38,716 bases of DNA from Actinomycetes bacterium (GCA_021795585.1 JAJYPE010000002.1:1-38716); one strand, 5' to 3'; positions 1 to 11,204 are shown, counted from the first letter of the stretch. The notes: generated by a model from the sequence alone, not told the origin. A program made the numbers and translations.

Positions 1-662
1 ACCCAGCACTGGTGCACGACGGTGTGCGACGTGGCCGGGGCCAAGCTGATCGAGGTGGTCAAGACCCGGGACTTCAAAGAGGTGGCCGCCTGGGTCAAGG
101 AGAGGCCGGCGGGCTTTCGCGAGGGGATCGAAGTGGGAACCCTTGACATGTCCAACACCTATGCCGCGGTCTTTTCCGTCACCCTGCCCCAGGCCACCCA
201 GGTGGTGGACAGGTTCCATGTCGTAAAGGCCGCCAACTCCATGCTCGATGCCGTCCGCCGCCGTACCCAAGCCGAGACCACCGGCCACCGGGGGCACAAG
301 GAGGATCCGCTGTATAAGTCAAGGAAGCTGTTGGTGATGAGGGAGCGGGACCTGGACGAGAAGACCACAGCACGCCTCTCGTCCCTACTCGCCCTGGGGG
401 ACCCGACCGCGGAGGTGGCTCTGGCCTACCGGGTGAAGGAGGCCCTGGCCGAGTTCTACGAGCTCCCCTCGCCCGAGGCGGCGCGTGAGCGCCTGGCCGA
501 GATCGTCGCGCGCTCCATCTCCCCGGTCAACTCTCCCGAACTCCAAAAGCTCGGGCGTACCCTTAGGCGCTGGTTCGAAAAGATCATGGCCTACCACCAG
601 ACCCATCTCACCAACGGCCCCACCGAAGGCCTAAACAACCTGCTCAAGAGGGTAAAACGGGT
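1..662 (+). pseudogene. ISL3-family transposase, 5' part (gene runs off the left edge; interrupted at ~662)
   Basis: Translation has ISL3 DDE-transposase features: 'TQHWCTTVCDVAGAKLIEVVKTRDF', 'VVDRFHVVKAANSMLDAVRRR', 'THLTNGPTEGLNNLLKRVKRV'. After 'KRVKRV' the frame enters unrelated sequence and stops at 723. The missing C-terminus is found at 3791-3889. Confidence 0.9.
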
Positions 663-670
663 ATCGGTTT

Positions 671-682
671 ACCGGCCCTCGG
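671..682 (+). repeat. Left terminal inverted repeat of the Tn554-like element
   Basis: ACCGGCCCTCGG is the exact reverse complement of 3774-3785. Confidence 0.8.
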
Positions 683-758
683 ACGCGTGGGTCCTACATG
701 GCAAGTTGTCCGTTGTGCGATAGACCTATGGGGGGCCAAGGCAACCCTGGAGGCGCCA

Positions 759-1796
759 ATGAAAGTTGCCCGAATCGCTGGCGGCTATCGCATTGAGGGT
801 CCCGGCCCTGATGTCGAGTTGGCGAACCGCTACCTCGCTCATCTGGCAGCGCGAAACTTCTCCACCGCGACGGTGCGCACCTACGCCTTTCACCTCCTCA
901 GCTTCCTGCGTTTCACCGATGAACACCAACTCGAACTCGGCTCCGTAACCCCAACCGATATCTTCGATTTCCTTGCCTGGCTTGGGCTCCGCCCGCCTAT
1001 CACCGCCTCGGTGGTGCCGATGGGGCTTCGGTTAGGTGCGAGCGCTTCGACGCTGAATCAGCGGATCGCAGCGGTGCGCGGTTTGTTTGAGTACGCCGTC
1101 GTTACCGGAGTGTGTCAAAGGAGCCCGGTTCCGGTCTCGCACCGGGCAAGTGGTTTGGCGGTCAAGCCTCGGGGCCTGCTTGGCCACATTTCCTCCGGAA
1201 AGCCGCGCGCTGGAGGGCATCTGGTCAAGGAGGAGCGGAGGCTCCCCGAGTCTCTCGAAGCCGATGACCTGGAGGCGTTCTTGGCTGATCTCAATACCCA
1301 CCGGGACAGAGCGATGACTCTCGCCATGCTCAGCGGAGGTCTGCGCTCGGCCGAGGTGCGCTCTCTACTGCTTCGCGACATCGACATGGGACTGGGGCGA
1401 ATCAAGGTGCTCGGCAAGGGAAGAAGGGAGCGCGTAGTCCCTGTCGACAAGGCGTTCTTTCGCGAGCTCGCCAGCTACCTCCGCACCGAGCGGCCGGCTG
1501 GGTGTTCTTCGCCTGAGTGCTTTGTGGTGCTGCGGGGACCCACGAGAGGCGAGCCCATGTCCGAAGCGGGCCTTAGGCGCATCTTCAGGACTCACCGCTT
1601 GTCCTCCGGCGCACTGCGGGTCCGTCCTCACCGGCTTCGCCACACCTACGGCACCGAGTTGGCCAGCTGCGGTATCGACCTCGTTGTCCTCCAGCAACTC
1701 ATGGGTCACGCCAATCCAGAGACCACAGCCGCTTATATCCATCTGGCGCCGGAGACCCTAGCCCGCGAATACGCACGCGCCCGGAGCCAACGATGA
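759..1796 (+). CDS. Tyrosine recombinase/integrase, TnpA-like (Tn554 family)
   Basis: N-terminal SAM-like core-binding region; catalytic motifs 'LSGGLRSAEVRSL', 'RPHRLRHTYGTELA', 'LMGHANPETTAAYIHL'. ATG at 759 is preferred over the upstream start at 687. Confidence 0.9.
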   Translation: MKVARIAGGYRIEGPGPDVELANRYLAHLAARNFSTATVRTYAFHLLSFLRFTDEHQLELGSVTPTDIFDFLAWLGLRPPITASVVPMGLRLGASASTLNQRIAAVRGLFEYAVVTGVCQRSPVPVSHRASGLAVKPRGLLGHISSGKPRAGGHLVKEERRLPESLEADDLEAFLADLNTHRDRAMTLAMLSGGLRSAEVRSLLLRDIDMGLGRIKVLGKGRRERVVPVDKAFFRELASYLRTERPAGCSSPECFVVLRGPTRGEPMSEAGLRRIFRTHRLSSGALRVRPHRLRHTYGTELASCGIDLVVLQQLMGHANPETTAAYIHLAPETLAREYARARSQR

Positions 1797-3766
1797 GCCC
1801 GTCAACCAGGTCCTTGCCGGTCGGAGCCAGGGATGCCGGCGGCCTCATGAGCGACTATCTGCTCTACGTAGAGGAGCTTTCCTGCAGTGCACAAGCCAAG
1901 CGCTTACGCCGCGTTGCCGCCCGGCGTTTCCTGGAACGCTTTGACAATCTCGATTTATGGATGAGACGTTCGACCGCGGCACGCTCAGTCGATCTTGACC
2001 GCACCAAGGCCTGGTCATTCGTGACGTGGTGCATCATCGAGGGACGCATCAAAGCCGACCTCGACCTTTTGGCCACCCGCACCGGCAGCCACTTCGTGGC
2101 TTGGGCCGACCGGCACCCTGACCAGGTGGCGGCTGCGCTGGAGACGGCCCGTCAGCTGTCCTGGAAGCCGGCCTGGGCACTCCAGGTGGGGCGGAGCCAG
2201 TTAGCGCTCGTGTGCATGACAATGGGTGTCGGGCTCAGCGACCTCGATCGCGAGGTCCTTGATTCCTTCTACGAGCTGCTGGCAGAGGCGCCGAGCATCG
2301 GGGCCAACCATCGCCGCGTCCTCGAAAGCCGCCAACGCGCACTGGTGCAGGTCTGCTTCCAGCTCGGCATGGTCGATACGGCCGACCCTCATGCGAACTC
2401 CCGCCCACGGAGTCCCGCGGAAAGAGCGGAGCCCATCTCCCAGCCCTTGATCCGCGACGTCGTCGCGCACTATCTCGTTACGACCTCGGCGACACTGCGC
2501 CCCAGTTCGGTAAGAGACAAGGCCGAGAACCTCTGCCTGTTTTTCGACTGGCTGGCCGACAAACACCCCGAAATAGATCGGCTGAGCCGCCTGGACCGCG
2601 CCGCAGTTGAGGAGTATCTGGCCTGGAACCATGGGCGGCTTTCGCGTGGGCGCCGCCGCCGGGGAGAGCCCGTGGCTGTCTCCCGTCAGCACGCCGCCGT
2701 TGCCACGCTTCGTGGCTTCATCGGCGACCTCGTGTTCTGGGAATGGCGTGACGCTCCCAGTCACCAGCTTGTTCACCGGAGCGACTTACCCAAGATTCCC
2801 ATGCCCGTCCCCCGCGCCTTGCCTCCTCTGGTAGACGCCGCTCTCATGGAGGCGGTCGCGCGCATACCGGATCCGGCTTCGCGGTGCGCAATTCAGATAC
2901 TCCGAGGTACGGGAATGAGACTCGGCGAGCTCCTTGATCTGGAACTTGACTGCCTGATCGACTTCCAACGGCACGGCACTTGGCTGCGGGTGCCAATCGG
3001 CAAGCTCAACACCGAGCGCACGGTGCCCCTTGACGACGCCACACTCAGCGCCTTCGACGAGTGGGTGGCACTGCGCGGGCGCCAGCGCCCGATTACCCAC
3101 CCCCGCACCAATAAGCCCGCCAATTTCCTTTTCATGATCTCGGGCCGCCAAATGGGCGCCGGGAGAATCAGGAAGGGCCTCGCCACTGCGGTGGAAATTG
3201 CCGGGCTTCTCGACCAGTCCGGCAGACCGTTGCACGTGACACCGCATCAACTGAGGCACACCTACGGGACCACGCTCATCAACGGCGGGATGAGCCTGCA
3301 CGTCCTGATGGCACTACTTGGTCATGTCACCCCGGAAATGACCTTGCGCTATGCGCATCTCGCCTCCGGTACCGTGAAGGAGGCATACGACGAGGCCATG
3401 CACAGGATGGCTCCCCGCCACCTTGTCCCGCTCGCAGGCCCGAGTGAGCAGTCTGTTCCCGAGCGTGTCGAATGGATTCATTCGGAGATGCTGAAGACCC
3501 GCCTGGCCTCGGGCTACTGCTCACGTCATCCGGCAGCAGGCCCCTGTCAGTATGCGAATGTCTGCGAGACCTGCGAGAACTTCTCTCCCGCTCCGATATT
3601 TCAAGGCGCGCTCAGGAACCAACTCGCCGACGTTGTCGAATTGCGAGATGACGCTCGAGATCGGGGCTGGACCGCGGAGATGGAACGTCACCAACGGGTT
3701 ATCGACAGTATCGAGGGGCACCTCAGGCGCTTGGAAAAACTACCCCGTTCCGAGACTTTTCCTTGA
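1793..3766 (+). CDS. Tyrosine recombinase, TnpB-like (Tn554 family), 657 aa
   Basis: 4-nt overlap (ATGA) with the upstream recombinase; motifs 'LRGTGMRLGELLDLELDCL', 'TPHQLRHTYGTTLINGG', 'LLGHVTPEMTLRYAHL'; Cys-rich C-terminus 'GYCSRHPAAGPCQYANVCETCENF'. Length and architecture resemble Tn554 TnpB. Confidence 0.9.
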   Translation: MSPSTRSLPVGARDAGGLMSDYLLYVEELSCSAQAKRLRRVAARRFLERFDNLDLWMRRSTAARSVDLDRTKAWSFVTWCIIEGRIKADLDLLATRTGSHFVAWADRHPDQVAAALETARQLSWKPAWALQVGRSQLALVCMTMGVGLSDLDREVLDSFYELLAEAPSIGANHRRVLESRQRALVQVCFQLGMVDTADPHANSRPRSPAERAEPISQPLIRDVVAHYLVTTSATLRPSSVRDKAENLCLFFDWLADKHPEIDRLSRLDRAAVEEYLAWNHGRLSRGRRRRGEPVAVSRQHAAVATLRGFIGDLVFWEWRDAPSHQLVHRSDLPKIPMPVPRALPPLVDAALMEAVARIPDPASRCAIQILRGTGMRLGELLDLELDCLIDFQRHGTWLRVPIGKLNTERTVPLDDATLSAFDEWVALRGRQRPITHPRTNKPANFLFMISGRQMGAGRIRKGLATAVEIAGLLDQSGRPLHVTPHQLRHTYGTTLINGGMSLHVLMALLGHVTPEMTLRYAHLASGTVKEAYDEAMHRMAPRHLVPLAGPSEQSVPERVEWIHSEMLKTRLASGYCSRHPAAGPCQYANVCETCENFSPAPIFQGALRNQLADVVELRDDARDRGWTAEMERHQRVIDSIEGHLRRLEKLPRSETFP

Positions 3767-3773
3767 CATCACC

Positions 3774-3785
3774 CCGAGGGCCGGT
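3774..3785 (-). repeat. Right terminal inverted repeat of the Tn554-like element
   Basis: CCGAGGGCCGGT is the exact reverse complement of 671-682. Confidence 0.8.
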
Positions 3786-3790
3786 TAATC

Positions 3791-3889
3791 GCGTTCGGCT
3801 TCACCAACTTCGAGAACTTCCGCATCCGCGCGCTTTTGTATGCCGGCAAGCCCAACTGGAGGGTGCTGGACTCCATCGTGGTGAAATAA
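3791..3889 (+). pseudogene. ISL3-family transposase, displaced 3' end
   Basis: Reads 'AFGFTNFENFRIRALLYAGKPNWRVLDSIVVK*', the expected continuation of '...LLKRVKRV' in ISL3 transposases. Confidence 0.9.
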
Positions 3890-4080
3890 CCCGGTCCGAG
3901 ACGCCCGCTCCAAAAATACGCAACTTCGCCTTGGGTACAGGTGCCCTTGGCTCCCCATGCCCGGGTGGGCTCATTCTTTCCCCATGCGCTCATGCACCGC
4001 GCCCAGATGGGTGCGCATCGGGCCCACAGGATCGGTTAGGGCTTCCCGGAGGGTCTTCCCGTGTCAGAAATTGCGCACCC

Positions 4081-4104
4081 CACCCCGCTAAAAGCTGAAG
4101 AGCC
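4081..4104 (-). repeat. Right terminal inverted repeat of the ISL3-family element
   Basis: Minus strand GGCTCTTCAGCTTTTAGCGGGGTG starts with the GG(C/T)TCTT typical of ISL3 ends; the acyl-CoA ligase reading frame is broken exactly here ('VAVIG|LFSF*'). Confidence 0.75.
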
Positions 4105-4354
4105 CGATTACCGCCACTTCGCGTACCGCAGGGTGGCCGTAGAGCACGTCTTCGACCTCGCGTGGCCACACTTTGTAGCCGGCCGCATTGATCATGTCTT
4201 TTTTTCGGTCCACCAGATAGAACCAACCGTCGGCATCCGTGAACCCAACATCGCCGGTAAGCAGTTCTCCGCCGGGAAGGCTCGCCAGTGTCGCCTCAGG
4301 CTTGTTCCAATATCCGGGAATAACCTGGGGCCCCGAGGTGGCGATCTCGGCCAT
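4105..4354 (-). pseudogene. Fragment of an AMP-dependent acyl-CoA synthetase/ligase, truncated by the ISL3 end
   Basis: Minus-strand peptide 'AEIATSGPQVIPGYWNKPEATLASLPGGELLTGDVGFTDADGWFYLVDRKKDMINAAGYKVWPREVEDVLYGHPAVREVAVIG' matches the conserved C-terminal region of the family. Confidence 0.85.
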
Positions 4355-4558
4355 GGGTCCCTGGCGCTGGTAGTGAAGGACTCTGGTGCCCTTCAGCCCG
4401 ACGACGGCGTTGCAGATGTCTCTAGGATCGACAAGGACAGGGGACCCCGCAAAAGGCTTTCTTTTTCTTCACAGCTTGAGAAGCTACAGGTTCCCCTGTC
4501 ACTCCTCTTCCCAAGCGGATTCCTCTACCTGGCCGGTGGCCCGAGAACCTCAGACCCC

Positions 4559-4594
4559 GCTAAAAGCTGAAGAACCGCTAAAAGCTGAAGAACC
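4559..4594. repeat. Two tandem 18-bp copies of an ISL3-type terminus (GCTAAAAGCTGAAGAACC x2)
   Basis: Exact 18-bp tandem repeat; differs from the ISL3 end at 4087-4104 by one base (AGCC/AACC). Confidence 0.85.
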
Positions 4595-4676
4595 GACAAT
4601 TCCTGGGTGGCGCGCCCGGAATCAGTGGCGCAGTGCCCATGGCCCATTTTCTGGGCAGCAGGCAAACATGGAATGG

Positions 4677-4749
4677 TGGAGATGAGGGGACTCGAACCCC
4701 TGACCCCCTGCGTGCAAAGCAGGTGCTCTTCCAGCTGAGCTACATCCCC
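4677..4749 (-). tRNA. tRNA-Ala (anticodon TGC)
   Basis: Minus strand ggggatgtagctcagctggaagagcacctgctttgcacgcagggggtcaggggttcgagtcccctcatctcca folds as a cloverleaf. Confidence 0.96.
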
Positions 4750-4762
4750 GGGTTTGGCAGAG

Positions 4763-4836
4763 TGGGGCTAGCTGGAATCGAACCAGCGACCTCAGCATTA
4801 TCAGTGCTGCGCTCTAACCGGCTGAGCTATAGCCCC
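4763..4836 (-). tRNA. tRNA-Ile (anticodon GAT)
   Basis: Minus strand ggggctatagctcagccggttagagcgcagcactgataatgctgaggtcgctggttcgattccagctagcccca folds as a cloverleaf. Confidence 0.96.
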
Positions 4837-4869
4837 GGAGCCACATGAACAACCTAATAGGACGCCTGT

Positions 4870-5301
4870 TCACTTGCTGTCGTCAACCACTCCGATGGAA
4901 ATGCCATTGCCCATCTCAGAGGCGAGGTTGTAGATGGCTGCCGCAAGAAAGGTGATGACCGTCATGATTACCACCCAAGCGATACCAACGCCCAGTTGGA
5001 TCACGAGCACCTGAGCGAGTCCAAGGGAGTAGTTAGTCGAGCCGACCAACTGGTCGATCAGGTGGTTCAGTTTGGTGATGAACCCAATTGAACCAAGTAC
5101 CGTCCAGGCGACGATCGTCGCCACCAGGCCGGCGGCAACCAGGGCCGTATAGAAGATCACCGAGACGCGCGTGACCGAAGCCAACGACACCCTCTGTATG
5201 CGCAGATGGTGGATCTGACGCGGGGGCCGCTTCTTTGCGGTGGACTTCTTCTCCCTGGCGGCCGCGCCGCTGGCGTTTCTAGCAACCTTTGCCGTCACCA
5301 T
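4870..5301 (-). CDS. DUF3566 domain-containing membrane protein
   Basis: Two TM segments, 'RIQRVSLASVTRVSVIFYTALVAAGLVATIVAWTVLGSIGF'; conserved position between gyrA and tRNA-Ile/Ala in actinobacteria. Confidence 0.85.
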   Translation of the reverse strand: MVTAKVARNASGAAAREKKSTAKKRPPRQIHHLRIQRVSLASVTRVSVIFYTALVAAGLVATIVAWTVLGSIGFITKLNHLIDQLVGSTNYSLGLAQVLVIQLGVGIAWVVIMTVITFLAAAIYNLASEMGNGISIGVVDDSK

Positions 5302-5375
5302 TTCGCCAGGGATGAACCTTTCAAATCGCGGGCAAGCAAGTGCTCACCTGGATACCGAGATTCTAGCACGGAGCC

Positions 5376-7835
5376 TCAGATATCTTCCTGCACAACCGGG
5401 GTGACCGAGCTAACCTCGTGGTCGTCATGGAGGTCGATGATCTTAACGCCGGTGGCATCCCGACCCTGAACCGCCACGGACCCTACGGTCGTGCGAATCG
5501 TGGTTCCGCCGTCGGCGACAACTATCACCTCGTCCTGCTGAGACACCGAAAAGGCGCTAACCAGAACTCCCTTTGAGCTGGTGAGCCGAATCGCACGAAC
5601 TCCCATGCCACCGCGCTGCTGAACCGAGAAGCGATCCACCTTGGTTCTCTTGGCATATCCGGCGCTGGTGACCATGAGCACCTCTGAGCGCGTCCCGGTC
5701 TCGATCGCGGCCACGACCCTGTCCCCCGCCTTCAGCTTGATCGCGCGCACCCCCGAGGCGGCGCGGCCCATCGGACGCACCTCGGATTCGGTGAACCGAA
5801 TGCCCATGCCCTTGCGCGTGAGCACCAGTAGATCACTCGAAGCCGGGACCACAAGGACCTTGACCAGCTCGTCACCTTCTCTGAGTGCGAGCGCAATAAG
5901 CCCGTCTCGGCGGGACTTGTCGTATTCTTCCAGCAGCGTCTTTTTCACCAGGCCCTGCCTGGTGAAGAAAACCAGGTAGGAGTCGGGGAAGTAGGCCTTG
6001 GTGTCGATAACGGTGGCTATCTGCTCGTCGGCATCGAGAGCCAGCACGTTCACTAGCGCCATTCCTCGTGCCGTGCGCTCACGCACGCCCAGTTCATGGG
6101 CCTTGATCCGGTAGACGCGGCCCTTGTTCGAGAAGAAGAGCAAATAGCTGTGGGACGTGGTGTACAACACCTCCGACACCACGTCCTCTTCCTTGATCTT
6201 GGCGCCCTGCACTCCCTTCCCGCCCCTTTGTTGGGTGCGGAAGACATCCAGACTCATCGCCTTGATGTAACCCGACCTGGTGAGGATGACGACTCTGGGC
6301 TCGTCATCAATAAGGTCCTCGTCGCTGAATTCTCCGGGATCGGGCGCTAGCTCGGTGCGGCGCGGGTTCTTGAACTCATCCCTTACCGCCGCCAGCTCCG
6401 TCTTGACCACACCGTTCAGAACATCGGGATTTGCGAGCATGTCCTCCAAGAAGGCGATGGTCTCCTTAAGGTTGGCCATCTCCTCCTCGAGTTCGTGGCG
6501 GCCGAGGCGGGTGAGGCGGCCGAGGGTCATATCCAAAATGTGGTTCGCCTGAACCTCGGAGAAGGTGAATGGCTCAGCAATCAGGCCCGCGCGGGCTGCC
6601 GGGCGGTCATCCGATGAGCGGATCAGGGAAATGACGGCGTCCAGCTGGTCTATGCAGCGCAAAAGACCTTCGACAATGTGGGCCCTCGCCTTTGCCTTGG
6701 CAAGGCGGAACTCGCTGCGTCGCCTAACCACCTCTACCTGGTGGTCCACGTACGCGTTCAGCGCCTGTGCGAGGTTCAGTGTGCGTGGAACCCCGTCCAC
6801 CAGGGCGATGATATTGACCCCGAACCGGCTCTCCATGGGGGTGAGCTTGTAGAGGTTGTTCAGGACGACGTTCGGGTTTGCATCCCGCTTCAGCTCAACC
6901 ACGAGACGGTTGACACGGCCCGCGGAGTCGTTCTGAACCTCCCTGATTCCGTCCAGCTCATGGTTGTTCACGAGGTCGGCGATTTTGCGCTCTATTTGCT
7001 CGACCGACGTCTGGTAGGGGATCTCCGAGACCACAATGCGCTGGCCCCCGTTGCGTGCTTCGACAATCTCAGCGTTCGCACGAATACGGATGGACCCTTT
7101 GCCGGTCCTATATGCATCGACGATTCCGCCGCGACCGAGTATCTTGGCGCCGGTCGGAAAATCCGGCCCCTTGACGAACTGCATGAGCTCATCGGGCGTC
7201 GCCTCCGGATGGTCGATCAGATGGATTGCCGCATTCACAACCTCCTCGAGGTTGTGAGGGGGGATGTTCGTCGCCATACCAACTGCAATCCCCTGCGAGC
7301 CATTGACCAGCAAGTTGGGGAAGCGCGAGGGCAGAACCATCGGCTCCTGCTCGGTTCCGTCATAGTTGCCGGTGAAACCAACCGTGTCCTCGTCAATTCC
7401 CGCCATCAGTTGCAGCGAGAGCGGACTAAGCCGGCACTCCGTATAACGGGCCGCGGCGGCGCCGGTCTCGGGGTCAGGAGAGCCGAAGTTTCCATGCCCA
7501 TCGATGAGGGGGTGCCTCAGAGAAAAGTCCTGGGCCATGCGTACCAAGGCCTCGTAGATGGCCGAGTCGCCATGGGGATGGAACTTTCCCATCACGTCGC
7601 CTACGACCTTGGAGCACTTCACATGGGGACGATCAGGCCTAAGGCCCTCCGAGAACATGGAGTAAAGGATGCGCCGGTGCACCGGCTTCAATCCGTCTCT
7701 GGCATCCGGCAATGCCCGGGAGACAATGACAGACATCGAGTATTCGAGGAAGGATCTCTCCATCTCCTCTTGAATCTCAATGGGCTCGACGGAGCCCTGG
7801 AAGAGGTCTCCCGAGTCGGGGGTTTGGGGGCTCAA
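5376..7835 (-). CDS. gyrA: DNA gyrase subunit A
   Basis: '[20 protein letters not shown]', '[35 protein letters not shown]', C-terminal beta-propeller blades including 'QRGGKGVQG'. Confidence 0.97.
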   Translation of the reverse strand: MSPQTPDSGDLFQGSVEPIEIQEEMERSFLEYSMSVIVSRALPDARDGLKPVHRRILYSMFSEGLRPDRPHVKCSKVVGDVMGKFHPHGDSAIYEALVRMAQDFSLRHPLIDGHGNFGSPDPETGAAAARYTECRLSPLSLQLMAGIDEDTVGFTGNYDGTEQEPMVLPSRFPNLLVNGSQGIAVGMATNIPPHNLEEVVNAAIHLIDHPEATPDELMQFVKGPDFPTGAKILGRGGIVDAYRTGKGSIRIRANAEIVEARNGGQRIVVSEIPYQTSVEQIERKIADLVNNHELDGIREVQNDSAGRVNRLVVELKRDANPNVVLNNLYKLTPMESRFGVNIIALVDGVPRTLNLAQALNAYVDHQVEVVRRRSEFRLAKAKARAHIVEGLLRCIDQLDAVISLIRSSDDRPAARAGLIAEPFTFSEVQANHILDMTLGRLTRLGRHELEEEMANLKETIAFLEDMLANPDVLNGVVKTELAAVRDEFKNPRRTELAPDPGEFSDEDLIDDEPRVVILTRSGYIKAMSLDVFRTQQRGGKGVQGAKIKEEDVVSEVLYTTSHSYLLFFSNKGRVYRIKAHELGVRERTARGMALVNVLALDADEQIATVIDTKAYFPDSYLVFFTRQGLVKKTLLEEYDKSRRDGLIALALREGDELVKVLVVPASSDLLVLTRKGMGIRFTESEVRPMGRAASGVRAIKLKAGDRVVAAIETGTRSEVLMVTSAGYAKRTKVDRFSVQQRGGMGVRAIRLTSSKGVLVSAFSVSQQDEVIVVADGGTTIRTTVGSVAVQGRDATGVKIIDLHDDHEVSSVTPVVQEDI

Positions 7836-7850
7836 AACTATCTCCTGTGA

Positions 7851-9794
<1,944 letters not shown>

Positions 9795-9804
9795 CTACCC
9801 GCTG

Positions 9805-10134
9805 TCATCTGCGCCTAGCGGCGCTTCTCACCTCGGCTCCAAGCTCGTTGAAGCCGAAACCCATCTTCCTGAGCTCCCCGAGAATCTTCCCGGAGGCTAT
9901 TGCCAGGGCCGCCCGCGCCGCCGGCGTAGCGGCAGCGACCCTCAGCCGCTGTCCTTCGATGCGCAGCGGCCATGTCTGGCTAGCCAATGGCTCGCCAACT
10001 GCCGTTCCCCACGACTGGCGAAGGCTCTCCAGCTCGAGGCTCCCGTCCTTATCCAGGAACTTGGCCAGGATACGCAACGACTGCCCGAGGCCGTGCAGCT
10101 CAGGCGAATCCCTCCCGAGCCGTGCATCCCTCAC
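9805..10134 (-). CDS. DUF721/DciA-like protein
   Basis: Small protein between recF and gyrB, 'LESLRQSWGTAVGEPLASQTWPLRIEGQRLRVAAATPAARAAL'. Confidence 0.8.
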   Translation of the reverse strand: MRDARLGRDSPELHGLGQSLRILAKFLDKDGSLELESLRQSWGTAVGEPLASQTWPLRIEGQRLRVAAATPAARAALAIASGKILGELRKMGFGFNELGAEVRSAARRR

Positions 10135-11204
10135 AACAGGGCTCCTCCGGACACCTCCAGCTTCAGCCCCACCCTTTCGTCAAGGCGATCGCCGATACTG
10201 GTAGTAACGATGACCTGTGCGACGTTTGCGGTTGCCAGCACCTTGTCACTGCGACTCCGATCCAGTTCGGAAAATACGTCGTCCAGAAGAACGATGGGAT
10301 CTTCGCCGACACGGTCCCTTACCATCTCGTGCAGTCCCATCTTCAGGGCAAATGCCAATGTGCGCTGTTCACCCTGGGAAGCTTCATAGCGAGCGTCGAG
10401 ACCGTTCAAGCTAAAAGCTACGTCGTCCCGGTGAGGCCCAACGGAGGTTGAACCCCTCCTTAGATCCTCACCGCGGCTGCGGGTCATGGCCCCTCGCAAA
10501 TCTTGTCCCCAGGTGGAGCTATAGGACAACGAAACTTTGTCGCTTTTTCCCGATATTCCAGCATACAGGTGGGACAGCACTGGCTCTATCCGACCAAGCA
10601 GGCTCAAGCGCATCCTTGCCAGCCTTTCGCCGGCATCGGCAAGTTGCTCGTCGAAGACCTCGAGCATCTCGGCAAGGGACGACGAGTTGGTCGCCGCTAT
10701 CTGCCGCAGAATTGAGGTGCGATGGCGGAGCAGGGCATCGTATTTCTCCACTGCCTCTGCCGCTCGCGGACCCATCACTGTAAGCGCCGAATCCACGAAG
10801 TCTCGCCGCTCAGCGGGTGGACCGGCGATTATCTCTATGTCGCCAGGCGTGAAAATCGTAAGTGGGGCGAGCCTGGCCACCTCACTCCGAGCCGCGACGT
10901 TGTGATTCAGAAGCAGGTTGTCCGAGGAACCCTTACGCATTGCCAGCTCAACCAGAACCTGGCGGTCGCCGACCGCCAGCCCGATTCTCACCACCGCCTG
11001 TTCACAACCCTTGCGCACCATCGACTCCTTGCGCGCATTGCGAAATGAGCGCCCGGAAAGTGCGTAGCTGATGGCCTCGATGATGCTTGACTTTCCCTGA
11101 CCGTTGGCTCCGGTAATTGCTGTCACGCCAACCGGAGCCGGTTCTAGGTGAATCGACTCGATGTTCCTGTAATCGGTGATATGCACGAATTCCGCGTGCA
11201 CCAC
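10131..11204 (-). CDS. recF: DNA replication and repair protein RecF
   Basis: 'ITGANGQGKSSIIEAISY' Walker A, 'YDALLRHRTSILR', 'ASQGEQRTLAFALKMG', 'VLLDDVFSELD'. Confidence 0.96.
   Translation of the reverse strand: MVHAEFVHITDYRNIESIHLEPAPVGVTAITGANGQGKSSIIEAISYALSGRSFRNARKESMVRKGCEQAVVRIGLAVGDRQVLVELAMRKGSSDNLLLNHNVAARSEVARLAPLTIFTPGDIEIIAGPPAERRDFVDSALTVMGPRAAEAVEKYDALLRHRTSILRQIAATNSSSLAEMLEVFDEQLADAGERLARMRLSLLGRIEPVLSHLYAGISGKSDKVSLSYSSTWGQDLRGAMTRSRGEDLRRGSTSVGPHRDDVAFSLNGLDARYEASQGEQRTLAFALKMGLHEMVRDRVGEDPIVLLDDVFSELDRSRSDKVLATANVAQVIVTTSIGDRLDERVGLKLEVSGGALL

Larger units (their letters stand above)
662..3790 (+). mobile_element. Tn554-like element with two tyrosine recombinases, inserted in the ISL3 transposase gene (boundaries +/- ~4 bp)
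   Basis: The transposase frame is broken at ~662 and resumes at ~3791. The interval holds two overlapping tyrosine recombinase genes. Inverted repeats ACCGGCCCTCGG (671-682) and CCGAGGGCCGGT (3774-3785) lie just inside both boundaries. Confidence 0.85.

Noticed and set aside
4061-4570. 169-aa plus-strand ORF over the ligase remnant and solo IS ends
   Set aside because: Antisense to the recognisable acyl-CoA ligase peptide and spans IS termini.
4633-4848. 71-aa plus-strand ORF 'WRRRDSNP...GLAGIEPATSALSVLRSNRLSYSP'
   Set aside because: Classic false protein produced by translating antisense tRNA genes.
6678-7850. 390-aa plus-strand ORF opposite gyrA
   Set aside because: Lies wholly antisense to unmistakable gyrA; a product of GC-rich codon bias, with no recognisable domain.
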